A stretch of 16,320 nucleotides of DNA, from positions 1-16,320 of the forward strand of contig CAYGBW010000060.1 in the NCBI GenBank assembly GCA_964348185.1. Direction: 5' to 3'. This document shows, one piece after another, positions 1 to 7,048 of this stretch (positions within the stretch are counted from its first letter, which is position 1; the number at the start of each line of letters is the position of its first letter). The notes beneath the pieces are model-generated. The model ran no database searches, had not been told where the DNA came from, and saw nothing but the letters and a program-made list of their open reading frames with translations. Made by a program: the position numbers and the translations under genes. The stretch is from CAYGBW01 sp964348185. Lineage in GTDB: Bacteria > Desulfobacterota > BSN033 > WVXP01.

Positions 1-1
1 A

Positions 2-760
2 GACCTGGATGGCGATGGTATCATCGATCAGTATGGGGCCTATGTTAAAGTGAAGATGGGAGTAATCGAGCTGCTTGCCGGGCAAAGCGGTGCCATGATC
101 CTGGACCAGCAGAACAGCAAGTGTCTGTTCAATAGCCCTGAGGGCCGGGCCGTGATTCAGCTACTCTATGATTTGATCGCGAAGTACAAGGTGGTTCCCC
201 CTGCCGAAGTCCGGGCGGGCCAAGACGTGTTTGCCGCAGAAAAGGTCGCCATGGTCCTGCTCATGCGAGGTGATGTTACCGGCTTTCGGGAGAGTCTGGC
301 TTTTGACTGGGATGTCGGGCCGGTCCCCAAGTGGCCGGGAAAGTTCCCCAGGGCCCTTATTGTAGGAGGTTTTAACCCGTGGGTGATCGCGAACCATACG
401 AAATTGCCAGAGGAATCCTGGCGATTTCTCAAGTTTTTCACAGGAAAAGAGGCCGCGGAAAAGATGACGAAAACGGGGCGATTCGTTCCTGCAAGAAGAT
501 CTGTGGCCGAGAGTCCTGCTTTCTTAGATACAAGTCCGCCAGAGCATAATGTCTATTTTCTCGACTTGATCCGAACTCCTAACAAGGTTTTTGTTCCCCG
601 TTTTGAGCGATACAGCCGGCTTGAGAAGGTTCTAGACGACAACTTTGGGTTTCTTGTTGAGGGGAAGATGACCGTGGAAGATTGCGTGGCGAGGATTGCT
701 CGGGGTATGGATGAATTGATCGATGAAGCGCATACGGAGGGAGAAGAGGGAGAGTCCTAG
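2..760 (+). CDS. ABC transporter substrate-binding protein, sugar type (5'-partial)
   Basis: This is the C-terminal 252 residues of an extracellular solute-binding protein of family 1 (MalE-like). Such proteins capture a sugar or oligosaccharide in the periplasm and deliver it to an ABC importer. The frame is open to the left edge, so the true start is outside; the ATG at 50 is internal. The first visible residues, DLDGDGIIDQYG, match the DxDGDGxxDQ(Y/W)G loop typical of this family. Next come the alternating alpha/beta signatures AEKVAMVLLMRGD, WDVGPVPKWPG and WRFLKFFTGKEAAEKM, and a C-terminal helical region ending in TAG. No permease or ATPase gene follows; decayed DNA follows instead, so the transporter partners must lie to the left or be lost. 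Family assignment is firm; the substrate is not known. Confidence 0.88.
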   Translation, partial: DLDGDGIIDQYGAYVKVKMGVIELLAGQSGAMILDQQNSKCLFNSPEGRAVIQLLYDLIAKYKVVPPAEVRAGQDVFAAEKVAMVLLMRGDVTGFRESLAFDWDVGPVPKWPGKFPRALIVGGFNPWVIANHTKLPEESWRFLKFFTGKEAAEKMTKTGRFVPARRSVAESPAFLDTSPPEHNVYFLDLIRTPNKVFVPRFERYSRLEKVLDDNFGFLVEGKMTVEDCVARIARGMDELIDEAHTEGEEGES

Positions 761-1165
761 GATGGCGGAAAGATGCACCCTATTTCAACATCCAGCGCTC
801 TTTGGTGTGGCTTTTCCCAAACAGAACTGCGCCATCCTCTGGGATCGCACTCGTGGCGTTCACCTCTCTCATTGGACACCAAATGGGCGTATAGCTGTCG
901 GGGTCGACCTGGGTGGGGGCATCACACCTCTCGGCGTTCGCCATGATGCCTTCGTCCACAGCTATCCCGAGCCTAGTGAGGTCAGATTGCGATTCCCAGG
1001 CTCTCATGATTGATCCGACCGAGGCAATGTCGCCTCAGACGATATGGATCTGAATGGCCTGAAAAGGGAAGCACCGGCCGGAGGCCCTGCCCGTCGGCCT
1101 CTGACTCCAGGCACGGGTTGATGAATACATCCTGAGACGTCGTGACCGCGGGTTTATCGCCGTAG
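761..1165. other. Gene-free, apparently decayed stretch
   Basis: No reading frame here has a ribosome binding site plus a recognisable product. Short frames are open on both strands (plus 723-1013; minus 780-1007 and 982-1182), but they overlap each other or the preceding gene and resemble no family I know. The stretch sits between a transporter gene and the tail of a lost phosphorylase gene, so it is best read as relic coding DNA. No terminator or promoter stands out. Confidence 0.5.
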
Positions 1166-1372
1166 ATAAAGGACAGAAGCAATCCATCAACGGAAATCAG
1201 CTCCCTCTACGACAAGTTGGAATCGATTATCCTCTCGATGTTCTATAGCCGGCCGAGCGCCTATGCCGAGGTCATGCGCTCGGCAGTTGCCCTCAACGGC
1301 TCTTTTTTCAATGCACAACGTATGATGCTCCAATACCTCAAGAATGCCTATCTGGCCACAAGCAAAATCTGA
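1166..1372 (+). pseudogene. 3' remnant of an alpha-glucan (glycogen) phosphorylase
   Basis: The frame running from just after the in-frame TAG at 1163-1165 to the TGA at 1370-1372 encodes 68 residues without a start codon or ribosome binding site. Its content, SSLYDKLESIILSMFY, then VMRSAVALNGSFFNAQRMM and QYLKNAYL, matches the extreme C-terminus of the GlgP-like alpha-glucan phosphorylases. In these proteins an LYxKLE...FY segment precedes a VMRxAIALNGSFFNTQRM signature and a QYVxNAY end. These enzymes release glucose-1-phosphate from glycogen or maltodextrin. Here only about the last tenth of the usual length survives, so the gene is a deletion relic. Its closeness to a sugar-binding transporter protein suggests that the locus once handled alpha-glucans. 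The identification comes from memory of the family signature, not from a search. Confidence 0.6.
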
Positions 1373-1635
1373 CCTCTCGACAGACGTGAGAGCATCCACT
1401 GCGCGAATAATCATGGGCAGATTTGGTTTTGGCTGGAAGTTGAATGAGCAAGCGAGTCATGGCGATTCGATTTGGATTCATAAACGTTGCAGGCCGATTT
1501 GATGAGCAATACATCCCCGCAGCTCTAGATCATGTGAAAAGCATCCTCTCCGAAGAAGAACCGCCCTGATGGAGTGGGCAGAATTTCTGGCAGTGCTCTT
1601 TCTGACGGTTGGACTCCATTGTATCAGGAGGTTTC
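1373..1635. other. Intergenic leader before the L,D-transpeptidase gene
   Basis: This stretch has no convincing gene. A 41-codon frame at 1444-1569 (begins MSKRVMAIRFGF) has only a weak upstream GGA and no recognisable product. The transpeptidase ribosome binding site AGGAGG lies at the right end (1626-1631). I could not identify a convincing -35/-10 pair. Confidence 0.4.
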
Positions 1636-3315
1636 ATGGTTAAGGTCACGGTCATCCCAATGGCACTGTTGTGGATTTACTGGCTTGCAGGACCCATGTG
1701 TCTCCTTGCTCAGAACTTGTCCGATGAGGTTCGGGAATTCCTTCGGAATCGAATTGAAGCGGCAGGCCTTCCCGCGAAGATCACGGTTGGACAACAGCTC
1801 ATCCATGCCTCGGTGGTACTCCCGCATTTCTATGAACGACGGGCATACCGGCCTGCGTGGAGTGACGATGATGGCCTGTTGCCGCAGGCGTATGATCTGA
1901 TCAGATCGATCCAGCAGGCCGATCAGGAAGGACTCAGGCCAGGGGACTATCACCTGAACAGCATTGAACCCGCGGTGAAGGAGATCGGTCAGAACCAAAG
2001 CAACAGGGGGACTCTCGACCCGAGAAGACTGGTGGATCTCGACCTTTTGTTAACTGATGCGTTCTTGATCTACGGCGCTCACTTACTAGCTGGAAAGGTC
2101 AACCCGGAAACATTTGACAGGGAGTGGCATGCAAACCGCCGAGAGTCTGATATCGCCGGAGTCCTTTCAACTGCTCTCGACTCAAATCAGATTAGAAGAA
2201 GCCTGAAAAGCCTCCTTCCCCCACAATCGGGCTATGCAAAATTGGCGAGGGCGTTGGCACAATACCGGAGAATTACCGCAGAGGGAGGATGGTCCCCGGT
2301 CCCCGACGGACCCAAGCTCCAAAAGGGGGACAACGGTGAGCGTGTCCTTGCTCTCCGTCAGCGGATCATCATCTCTGGGGATCTTCCCCATGAAACACAT
2401 GGCGATGGAAGCCTCTTCGATGAAGGCCTGGAGCAAGCCGTGCGTAGGTTCCAGGGGAGGCATGGGCTTGATGTTGACGGGGCGGTTGGTCCAGACACTC
2501 TGGCCGCGCTGAATGTGCCAGTAGAAGATCGGATTCGCCAGATCGAACTGAACATGGAACGGTGGCGTTGGCTCCCACAGGATCTCGGGAAACGCCATAT
2601 TCTCGTCAATATCGCAAACTTTGAGTTGGAGGTTTTTGAAGAGGACCAGAGGGTGATGGTGATCCGCGTCGTGGTGGGAAAGGGCTATCGGCGGACTCCC
2701 GTCTTCAGCGATAAAATGACCTATGTGGTCATGTGCCCTTACTGGCATATACCGCAAAACATCGCTGTTCAGGACAAATTGCCACTGATCCAGAAAAATC
2801 CCAACTACTTAGTCCAACAACGCATGAAGGTATTCGAAGGCTGGGGCTCTGACGCAAGGGAAGTCGACCCGAAGACCATCGACTGGTCCAGAGTGACCGA
2901 AAAGAACTTCACATTCAGGCTTCGCCAGGATCCAGGGCCATGGAATGCTCTCGGCAGGGTGAAGTTCATGTTCCCGAACAAGTTCAACGTATACCTCCAC
3001 GATACACCGTCCCAGGAGCTCTTTTCCAAGACGACCCGGGCCTTTAGCTCGGGCTGCATCCGTCTCGAAAGGCCCATTGACCTCGCAGAATACGTCCTCC
3101 GAGGGAATCTGAACTGGGGTCGCGAAAGAATACTTGCTGCAATCGGCAAAAACGTCGAACAGACTGTGCCATTACCCGAACCCATACCCGTCCACGTCCT
3201 TTACTGGACAGCATGGGTGGGTGAAGACAGGGCTGTTCACTTCCGCAGTGATATCTACGGGCGGGACAACCTGCTGGATAAAGCACTCAGCGAGGAGCCA
3301 CCTCGCTCTGAATAA
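1636..3315 (+). CDS. L,D-transpeptidase, YcbB/YkuD family, secreted
   Basis: This is a 559-residue murein L,D-transpeptidase that would form 3-3 cross-links (or attach proteins) in the periplasmic peptidoglycan. The ATG at 1636 is chosen over an in-frame TTG at 1609 because AGGAGG (1626-1631) sits 4 nt before it and the protein then opens with a signal peptide (residues 1-25, cleavage near LLA-Q). Order of parts: an N-terminal YcbB scaffold domain (about 40-215); a peptidoglycan-binding domain (about 228-295, with LQKGDNGERVLALRQRI, AVRRFQGRHGLDVDGAVG); and the YkuD catalytic domain (about 320-490). The catalytic motif is complete: HDTP with His455 and SSGCIRLERP with nucleophile Cys474. The total length fits YcbB-like enzymes. 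Upstream is decayed DNA and downstream a new promoter, so it is probably a single-gene unit. Confidence 0.93.
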   Translation: MVKVTVIPMALLWIYWLAGPMCLLAQNLSDEVREFLRNRIEAAGLPAKITVGQQLIHASVVLPHFYERRAYRPAWSDDDGLLPQAYDLIRSIQQADQEGLRPGDYHLNSIEPAVKEIGQNQSNRGTLDPRRLVDLDLLLTDAFLIYGAHLLAGKVNPETFDREWHANRRESDIAGVLSTALDSNQIRRSLKSLLPPQSGYAKLARALAQYRRITAEGGWSPVPDGPKLQKGDNGERVLALRQRIIISGDLPHETHGDGSLFDEGLEQAVRRFQGRHGLDVDGAVGPDTLAALNVPVEDRIRQIELNMERWRWLPQDLGKRHILVNIANFELEVFEEDQRVMVIRVVVGKGYRRTPVFSDKMTYVVMCPYWHIPQNIAVQDKLPLIQKNPNYLVQQRMKVFEGWGSDAREVDPKTIDWSRVTEKNFTFRLRQDPGPWNALGRVKFMFPNKFNVYLHDTPSQELFSKTTRAFSSGCIRLERPIDLAEYVLRGNLNWGRERILAAIGKNVEQTVPLPEPIPVHVLYWTAWVGEDRAVHFRSDIYGRDNLLDKALSEEPPRSE

Positions 3316-3671
3316 TCTCGAAAGGCGAGCTGTTCGAGTATAGAACTCATTGTGGGATCCCCCATTTTTCAAAAGCGATCTCGCCACCTCGGGGTCAGGA
3401 CCTTTCTTCCGGTTACGAGATGTTTCGAAGCCTTTCCAAAAGGTCCACATCGATTTCCGATTTGGGAATTCAGCTCCCCTGGGTTTCATCTTTCAGGCGA
3501 CCCCTTCTAATTCTCCTTGAGATGACGACCTCGCCTATTGACTTGGTTTCCGGATCTGCTAATATCGCTCTGTGTGGTTCCCATGAATAGCCTGAGAAGG
3601 GCAATCCTGCCCTCTGGAAGCTCGGGTGGAGTTCCACAGGGCCATGTCGCTCTCCCCGGAGGACGGTCAGC
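3316..3671. other. 356-bp intergenic region with promoter of the MFS operon
   Basis: No gene is visible. The left part has an inverted repeat CTCGAA (about 3317-3322) / TTCGAG (about 3333-3338) and, shortly after, a weak TGGG-CCCA hairpin followed by TTTTT near 3351-3367. This could end transcription of the transpeptidase gene, but the stem is short. The right part holds a near-consensus promoter (separate entry) and a leader of about 100 nt without obvious riboswitch structure. Confidence 0.45.
3538..3565 (+). promoter_or_regulatory. Sigma-70-like promoter with extended -10
   Basis: The -35 box TTGACT (3538-3543) and the -10 box TAATAT (3560-3565) are 16 nt apart. TG one base before the -10 box (TGCTAATAT) makes an extended -10. 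Each hexamer matches consensus at five (-35) or four (-10) of six positions. Transcription would start near 3572, about 100 nt before the MFS start codon, and could drive the four-gene envelope operon. Confidence 0.55.
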
Positions 3672-5192
3672 ATGAGATTTGCAGTGAAAGATACCCTGAC
3701 AGAGGATGAAACCGGGTCCGGTCTCAGAGCCATCATCAGAGACGGCATGGCTAGCACCGCAATGGCCACACTGACTGGGGGGCCATTTCTCGTTGCCTTT
3801 GCCCTGAAGCTTGGAGCCTCCAACCTGATCATTGGACTTCTGGCTGCAATCCCTCCTCTGGCCCAGCTGATCCAGATCCCATCGGTCCTTTTGGTTGAGA
3901 GGATTCGAAATAGAAGGGCAATCAGCTTTGCCGCGTCCACGGTGAGCCGATGTTTCTGGTTATGGGTTGTTTTGATCCCTTTCCTGTTCACCGTTGAAGC
4001 TGGGTTGACCATCCTCCTCATCGGAATGATCGTGTATTCGGCTCTCTCCGCGGTGTCGAGCTGCAGTTGGAATTCCTGGATGCGCGATGTCGTACCCCAG
4101 GACCGGTTGGGTTCCTTCTTTTCGAAGCGGATGCGCCTATCAACGGGACTGGGAATCGCCCTGAGTCTTGCTGCTGCCCTCTGGATTGATTATTGGAAGA
4201 AAGGCTTTCCGCACTTTGAGCTGTACGGCTATTCAGCCCTGTTTGCAGCGGGGTTTCTCGCAGGGATGATTGGCGCTTATTTCCTGTCGACCATCCCAGA
4301 ACCCCGAATGACAGCCCGAGAGGAAGAGTCGAATTTCTTCGAACTTCTCTCAAGACCCTTCAGAGACACAAATTTCCGGGAGCTCATCATGTTTTTGGGA
4401 TCCTGGAATTTTGCCGTGAATCTGGCAGCGCCCTTCTTTACGGTGTATATGTTGAAGAGACTGCAATTAGACATGTCCTTTGTCATTGCCTTTACAATTG
4501 TCAGTCAAGTCATGAATTTCTCGTTTTTGCGCATCTGGGGGACCTTTTCAGACCGGTTTAGCAACAAGTCGGTCCTTGGGGTCAGCGGTCCACTGTTCAT
4601 GGGGTGTATCATCGCTTTCACTTTCACTGCCATGCCCGAAAAGCATATCCTGACAATCCCCCTACTGGTCCTGATCCACATTTTCATGGGGATCTCCATG
4701 GCAGGGGTCACCCTGGCCTCGGGAAACCTGGGACTGAAGCTGGCTCCCAAGGGTCAGGCGACCGCCTATCTGGCCTCGAGTAATCTGGTCAACTCCCTTG
4801 CAGCAGGCATCGCACCCGTGTTAGGGGGGAGATTTGCCGATTTTTTTTCAGACCGTCAACTGTCGATGATGCTAAAATGGGCAAGTCCAGGCAAAGAGTT
4901 GACTTTTCAAACCTTCCACTTCCAGCACTGGGATTTCTTCTTTCTTTTTGCATTTCTGATTGGTTTCTATTCGATCCACCGGTTAACGCGAGTCAAAGAG
5001 GTGGGTGAGGTGGAGGAGGAAATCGTCGTTCAAGAATTCATCTCCCAGGTCAGAAGGAACATGAGGAATCTCTCCACCGTGGGCGGACTCCGTCAAATGG
5101 TGAGTTTTCCCCTTTCCGTCGCTTATTTTCCCCTTTCCGTCGTTAAGAGCCTAAAATACGGGCTGAACCGGAACAGGTCGGAGACGGGCTAG
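3672..5192 (+). CDS. Major facilitator superfamily (MFS) permease
   Basis: This is a 506-residue inner-membrane transporter. GGAGG (3658-3662) lies 9 nt before the ATG. The sequence alternates hydrophobic segments (for example 33-47, 50-75, 95-124, about 190-206, 240-260) and charged loops, as in a 12-helix MFS protein. The loop after the second helix, VLLVERIRNRRAI, resembles the MFS motif A (GxxxDRxGRR). A second half with the same pattern follows, then a hydrophilic C-terminal tail rich in V/E from about residue 435. No substrate can be named from the sequence. The tail contains a 7-residue tandem duplication (FPLSVAY, FPLSVVK). It is the first gene of an operon; the next gene begins 63 nt later with its own strong ribosome binding site. 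It could be a drug, sugar or amino-acid transporter. Confidence 0.85.
   Translation: MRFAVKDTLTEDETGSGLRAIIRDGMASTAMATLTGGPFLVAFALKLGASNLIIGLLAAIPPLAQLIQIPSVLLVERIRNRRAISFAASTVSRCFWLWVVLIPFLFTVEAGLTILLIGMIVYSALSAVSSCSWNSWMRDVVPQDRLGSFFSKRMRLSTGLGIALSLAAALWIDYWKKGFPHFELYGYSALFAAGFLAGMIGAYFLSTIPEPRMTAREEESNFFELLSRPFRDTNFRELIMFLGSWNFAVNLAAPFFTVYMLKRLQLDMSFVIAFTIVSQVMNFSFLRIWGTFSDRFSNKSVLGVSGPLFMGCIIAFTFTAMPEKHILTIPLLVLIHIFMGISMAGVTLASGNLGLKLAPKGQATAYLASSNLVNSLAAGIAPVLGGRFADFFSDRQLSMMLKWASPGKELTFQTFHFQHWDFFFLFAFLIGFYSIHRLTRVKEVGEVEEEIVVQEFISQVRRNMRNLSTVGGLRQMVSFPLSVAYFPLSVVKSLKYGLNRNRSETG
5105..5146 (+). repeat. 21-bp tandem duplication inside the MFS gene
   Basis: Two adjacent 21-bp units (5105-5125 and 5126-5146) share the first 17 bases, TTTTCCCCTTTCCGTCG, exactly and differ only near their ends. 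Because 21 is a multiple of three, the frame is kept and the protein gains a repeated FPLSV segment near its C-terminus. The near identity suggests a fairly recent slippage event. Confidence 0.85.
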
Positions 5193-5220
5193 GTTCTGCT
5201 CCTTTCGAAGTGACCCAAGG

Positions 5221-5235
5221 CTCGGACAGACCGAG
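5221..5235. repeat. Small perfect hairpin between MFS and TrkA-C genes
   Basis: CTCGG and CCGAG form a 5-bp stem around the loop ACAGA in the 63-nt spacer. No T-run follows, so it is not an intrinsic terminator. It could slow transcription or protect the message end, or be chance. Confidence 0.35.
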
Positions 5236-5255
5236 TTGAGCCCAAGGAGGTCCAG

Positions 5256-5912
5256 TTGAGCATCGTTCTTTTGATCGTATTTGTCTGCGTTTCTTACCTG
5301 ATCGTCAGAATCGGGGCAATCGCCTTGGAGATGACGGGCATGGAAACATCGAGGGCCAGGTTTCAGGCCCTTTCCGCTTTCTCTGGTACAGGCTTCACGA
5401 CCAAGGAGGCAGAACTTGTCGTCAACCACCCCCGAAGGAGAAAGATCGTCACGTATCTGATGATCCTGGGAAACGCCGGAATTGTTTCGGTCATTGCCAC
5501 CTTTGTCGTCTCCCTCAGGCAGTCGGGCCTGAGGCCTTCCCTCAACCTGGCGATCATCGCAGCATCCGTGTATATTCTGTACCGGATTGCGTCCCATCAG
5601 AAGCTTGCGAAAAAACTGACCCAGAAGATTCGCGAGACGTTACGGGAGAAGCTACATTTTGAAAAGGTTCAGGTACAGGAGCTTCTGCAGCAATCCGAGG
5701 GTTATGGCGTCGCTTCAGTCCTCGTGGGGAGGGACTCGAAGATTGCAGGGCTGACACTGGCAAAGTCGGGTTTCAGTGAGAGAGATTTGATGGTTCTCTC
5801 CATCGAGAGAGACACGGGGGTAATCTCTGTCCCCAAGGCTCAGAACAAGATTCAAGCCGGCGACCGACTCATCTGCTACGGAAAGCTGGAGAATTTGAAA
5901 GGAATCGTGTAG
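5256..5912 (+). CDS. Membrane protein with C-terminal TrkA-C (RCK-C) domain
   Basis: This is a 218-residue protein. The start is a TTG preceded by a strong AAGGAGG (5244-5250) at 5 nt; no ATG gives the full first helix. Three likely membrane segments (about 3-24, 64-88, 96-112) are followed by a charged linker helix (113-140) and a TrkA-C domain (about 137-218; SKIAGLTLAKSGF, VPKAQNKIQAGDRLICYG). TrkA-C domains sense ligands in potassium channels and transporters. Between the first two helices is ALSAFSGTGFTTKEAE, whose GTGFTT resembles the selectivity-loop style of Trk/Ktr proteins. With only one such segment it would have to oligomerise to form a pore. No NAD-binding TrkA-N domain is present. 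The gene lies between an MFS permease and two small envelope proteins. The domain call is confident; transport function is unproven. Confidence 0.8.
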   Translation: MSIVLLIVFVCVSYLIVRIGAIALEMTGMETSRARFQALSAFSGTGFTTKEAELVVNHPRRRKIVTYLMILGNAGIVSVIATFVVSLRQSGLRPSLNLAIIAASVYILYRIASHQKLAKKLTQKIRETLREKLHFEKVQVQELLQQSEGYGVASVLVGRDSKIAGLTLAKSGFSERDLMVLSIERDTGVISVPKAQNKIQAGDRLICYGKLENLKGIV

Positions 5913-5997
5913 ACTACGATTTGTTTGGGAATCCCTCAGCATCCACCAGGGGACAAGGGGGATGGCGTGGGTCAATTTCATTTCAGGAGGTGTAGAA

Positions 5998-6267
5998 ATG
6001 AGCGACGAGAAAAAGACGGTCAAAGGAGGCTTCCGGGCAAACCTTGCTTTGATCCTCTCGATCATCGCGCTGATTTTGGCCATTGTTGCCTTTAGTCGGA
6101 CGGGTGGTCAAGGGGATCTTAGTGCTCAGATCAAAGATCTTCAGGCTAGAATGAAGACGATAAGAACGGAAACCACCGAAAAGGTAAACAAGGTTCGTGA
6201 AGAAACGGCAAAGGCCCTGGAAAAAATCGGGGAGGTCATCAAGAAAGAAAAGCCTTCCGAGGAGTGA
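5998..6267 (+). CDS. Small membrane-anchored coiled-coil protein
   Basis: This is an 89-residue protein. The ATG at 5998 follows AGGAGG (5985-5990) by 7 nt; an earlier in-frame ATG (5962) has no such site. A short charged N-terminus precedes one membrane helix (about 14-33, ANLALILSIIALILAIVAF). A long charged heptad-rich helix follows (about 40-86, with EKVNKVREETAKALEKIG), predicted to form a coiled coil in the cytoplasm or periplasm. It belongs to no family I can name. The next gene encodes a protein whose C-terminal half aligns with it without gaps, about half the residues identical by eye, so the two arose by duplication. It is probably translated from the same message as its neighbours and may pair with the LapA-like protein. 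Confidence 0.78.
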   Translation: MSDEKKTVKGGFRANLALILSIIALILAIVAFSRTGGQGDLSAQIKDLQARMKTIRTETTEKVNKVREETAKALEKIGEVIKKEKPSEE

Positions 6268-6298
6268 AGATAGGCAGGCAAATGGAAAGGAGGTTCTC

Positions 6299-6739
6299 AT
6301 GGCTAGGACCATTATCTTCGGCATTCTTGTTGCCATTGTTGTCGTTTTCGTTGTTCAGAACATCGAGGTTGTGGAGGTACGGCTCCTGACCTGGAAGGTT
6401 TCCATGTCCAGGGCTCTTATGTTGCTGGGTACCCTGGTCATTGGCATTGTTGCAGGATGGCTTCTGCGAAGGCCCGCAGCACAGGCAGAAGTGGCCAAGG
6501 TTGCAGGTCGAGCGACCCTTGCCATCATTGTATCGATCGTTGTCCTCGTGCTGGCCATCGTCGCCTTCACCCGCACCCTCGAGCGGACGGACCTCGACAG
6601 CCGGCTTGGAGAGCTTCAAAAGAGAGTGGAAACCCTGAAGCAGGAGACCTTGGAAAAGGTCGACAGGGTTCGGGAGGAGACGTCTAGAGCTCTAGAAAAT
6701 CTCGGCCAAGCGATCGAGAAGAAGGAAGGCGAGCAATAA
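6299..6739 (+). CDS. LapA-domain (DUF1049) protein fused to a membrane/coiled-coil module
   Basis: This is a 146-residue protein. The ATG at 6299 follows AAAGGAGG (6286-6293) by 5 nt and begins 31 nt after the previous gene. Residues 1-60 are a LapA/DUF1049 unit: helix 4-22, the short polar strand QNIEVVEVRLLTWKVSMSR, helix 37-57, then positively charged LLRRP. LapA-type proteins help assemble lipopolysaccharide and envelope complexes in Gram-negative bacteria. Residues 71-146 add a third membrane helix (71-91) and a coiled coil (about 98-142, EKVDRVREETSRALENLG). This part is paralogous to the 89-residue protein just upstream. The fusion is not the usual LapA layout of two helices plus a short tail. 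It is the last gene of the operon; GC-rich intergenic DNA follows. Confidence 0.8.
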   Translation: MARTIIFGILVAIVVVFVVQNIEVVEVRLLTWKVSMSRALMLLGTLVIGIVAGWLLRRPAAQAEVAKVAGRATLAIIVSIVVLVLAIVAFTRTLERTDLDSRLGELQKRVETLKQETLEKVDRVREETSRALENLGQAIEKKEGEQ

Positions 6740-6848
6740 GCGGGCATATTTCTCCCTTCAACGTCCCGGAGCGACCCGGTCGGGATTCACAGCCGGGGTA
6801 CCCTCCCCCTTTCCGGCTTCCAAAGGCCTGGCCTCCCGTTTCGGTGTA

Positions 6849-6867
6849 CCCCGACGGGGACCCCGTC
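6849..6867. repeat. Overlapping GC-rich palindromes
   Basis: CCCCGACGGGGACCCCGTC contains two mutually exclusive perfect hairpins: CCCCG/CGGGG around A (6849-6859) and GACGGGG/CCCCGTC around A (6853-6867). Centres of one base are too tight for an RNA loop without fraying, so this is either a DNA-binding palindrome or part of a larger stem. Confidence 0.5.
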
Positions 6868-6938
6868 TTCTCCCACAGGTTACGCTCAGGGACCATGCCG
6901 TTCTCTAGAAGGTCAGCAAACTCCACAGCGATGTTGCC

Positions 6939-6967
6939 TTGAATTCTCCGCGCATTTCTTTTATATA
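6939..6967 (+). promoter_or_regulatory. Candidate pepA promoter
   Basis: TTGAAT (6939-6944) and TATATA (6962-6967) are separated by 17 nt in an AT-rich pocket of an otherwise GC-rich region. TATATT at 6964 is an alternative -10 box with a 19-nt spacer. This would give a leader of about 75 nt to the pepA start. Confidence 0.4.
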
Positions 6968-7048
6968 TTCAACTTCGTCGGCTGCAAGCGAAGAAACATC
7001 GCCCCACTCGGGGGTACCCAAAGAGGAAAAAAGGGACTGATCGACCGA

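Larger units (their letters stand above)
6740..7048. other. 309-bp intergenic region before pepA
   Basis: No gene is supported here. The left half is GC-rich with several overlapping inverted repeats (for example TCCCG...CGGGA about 6768-6785 and the element at 6849-6867). They may attenuate or end transcription of the envelope operon, although none is followed by a T-run. The right half is AT-richer and holds a candidate promoter (6939-6967) and the pepA leader. Confidence 0.4.

Noticed and set aside
1444..1569. 41-codon plus-strand frame (MSKRVMAIRFGF...)
   Set aside because: It looks protein-like but has only a weak ribosome binding site, no known family, and sits in decayed DNA. Not enough to call a gene.
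6905..7030. Minus-strand frame whose end reads SSLAADEVEYIKEMRGEF
   Set aside because: It looks like a natural helix, but the frame starts inside antisense pepA, has no own start site and matches nothing I know; it overlaps the likely pepA promoter.
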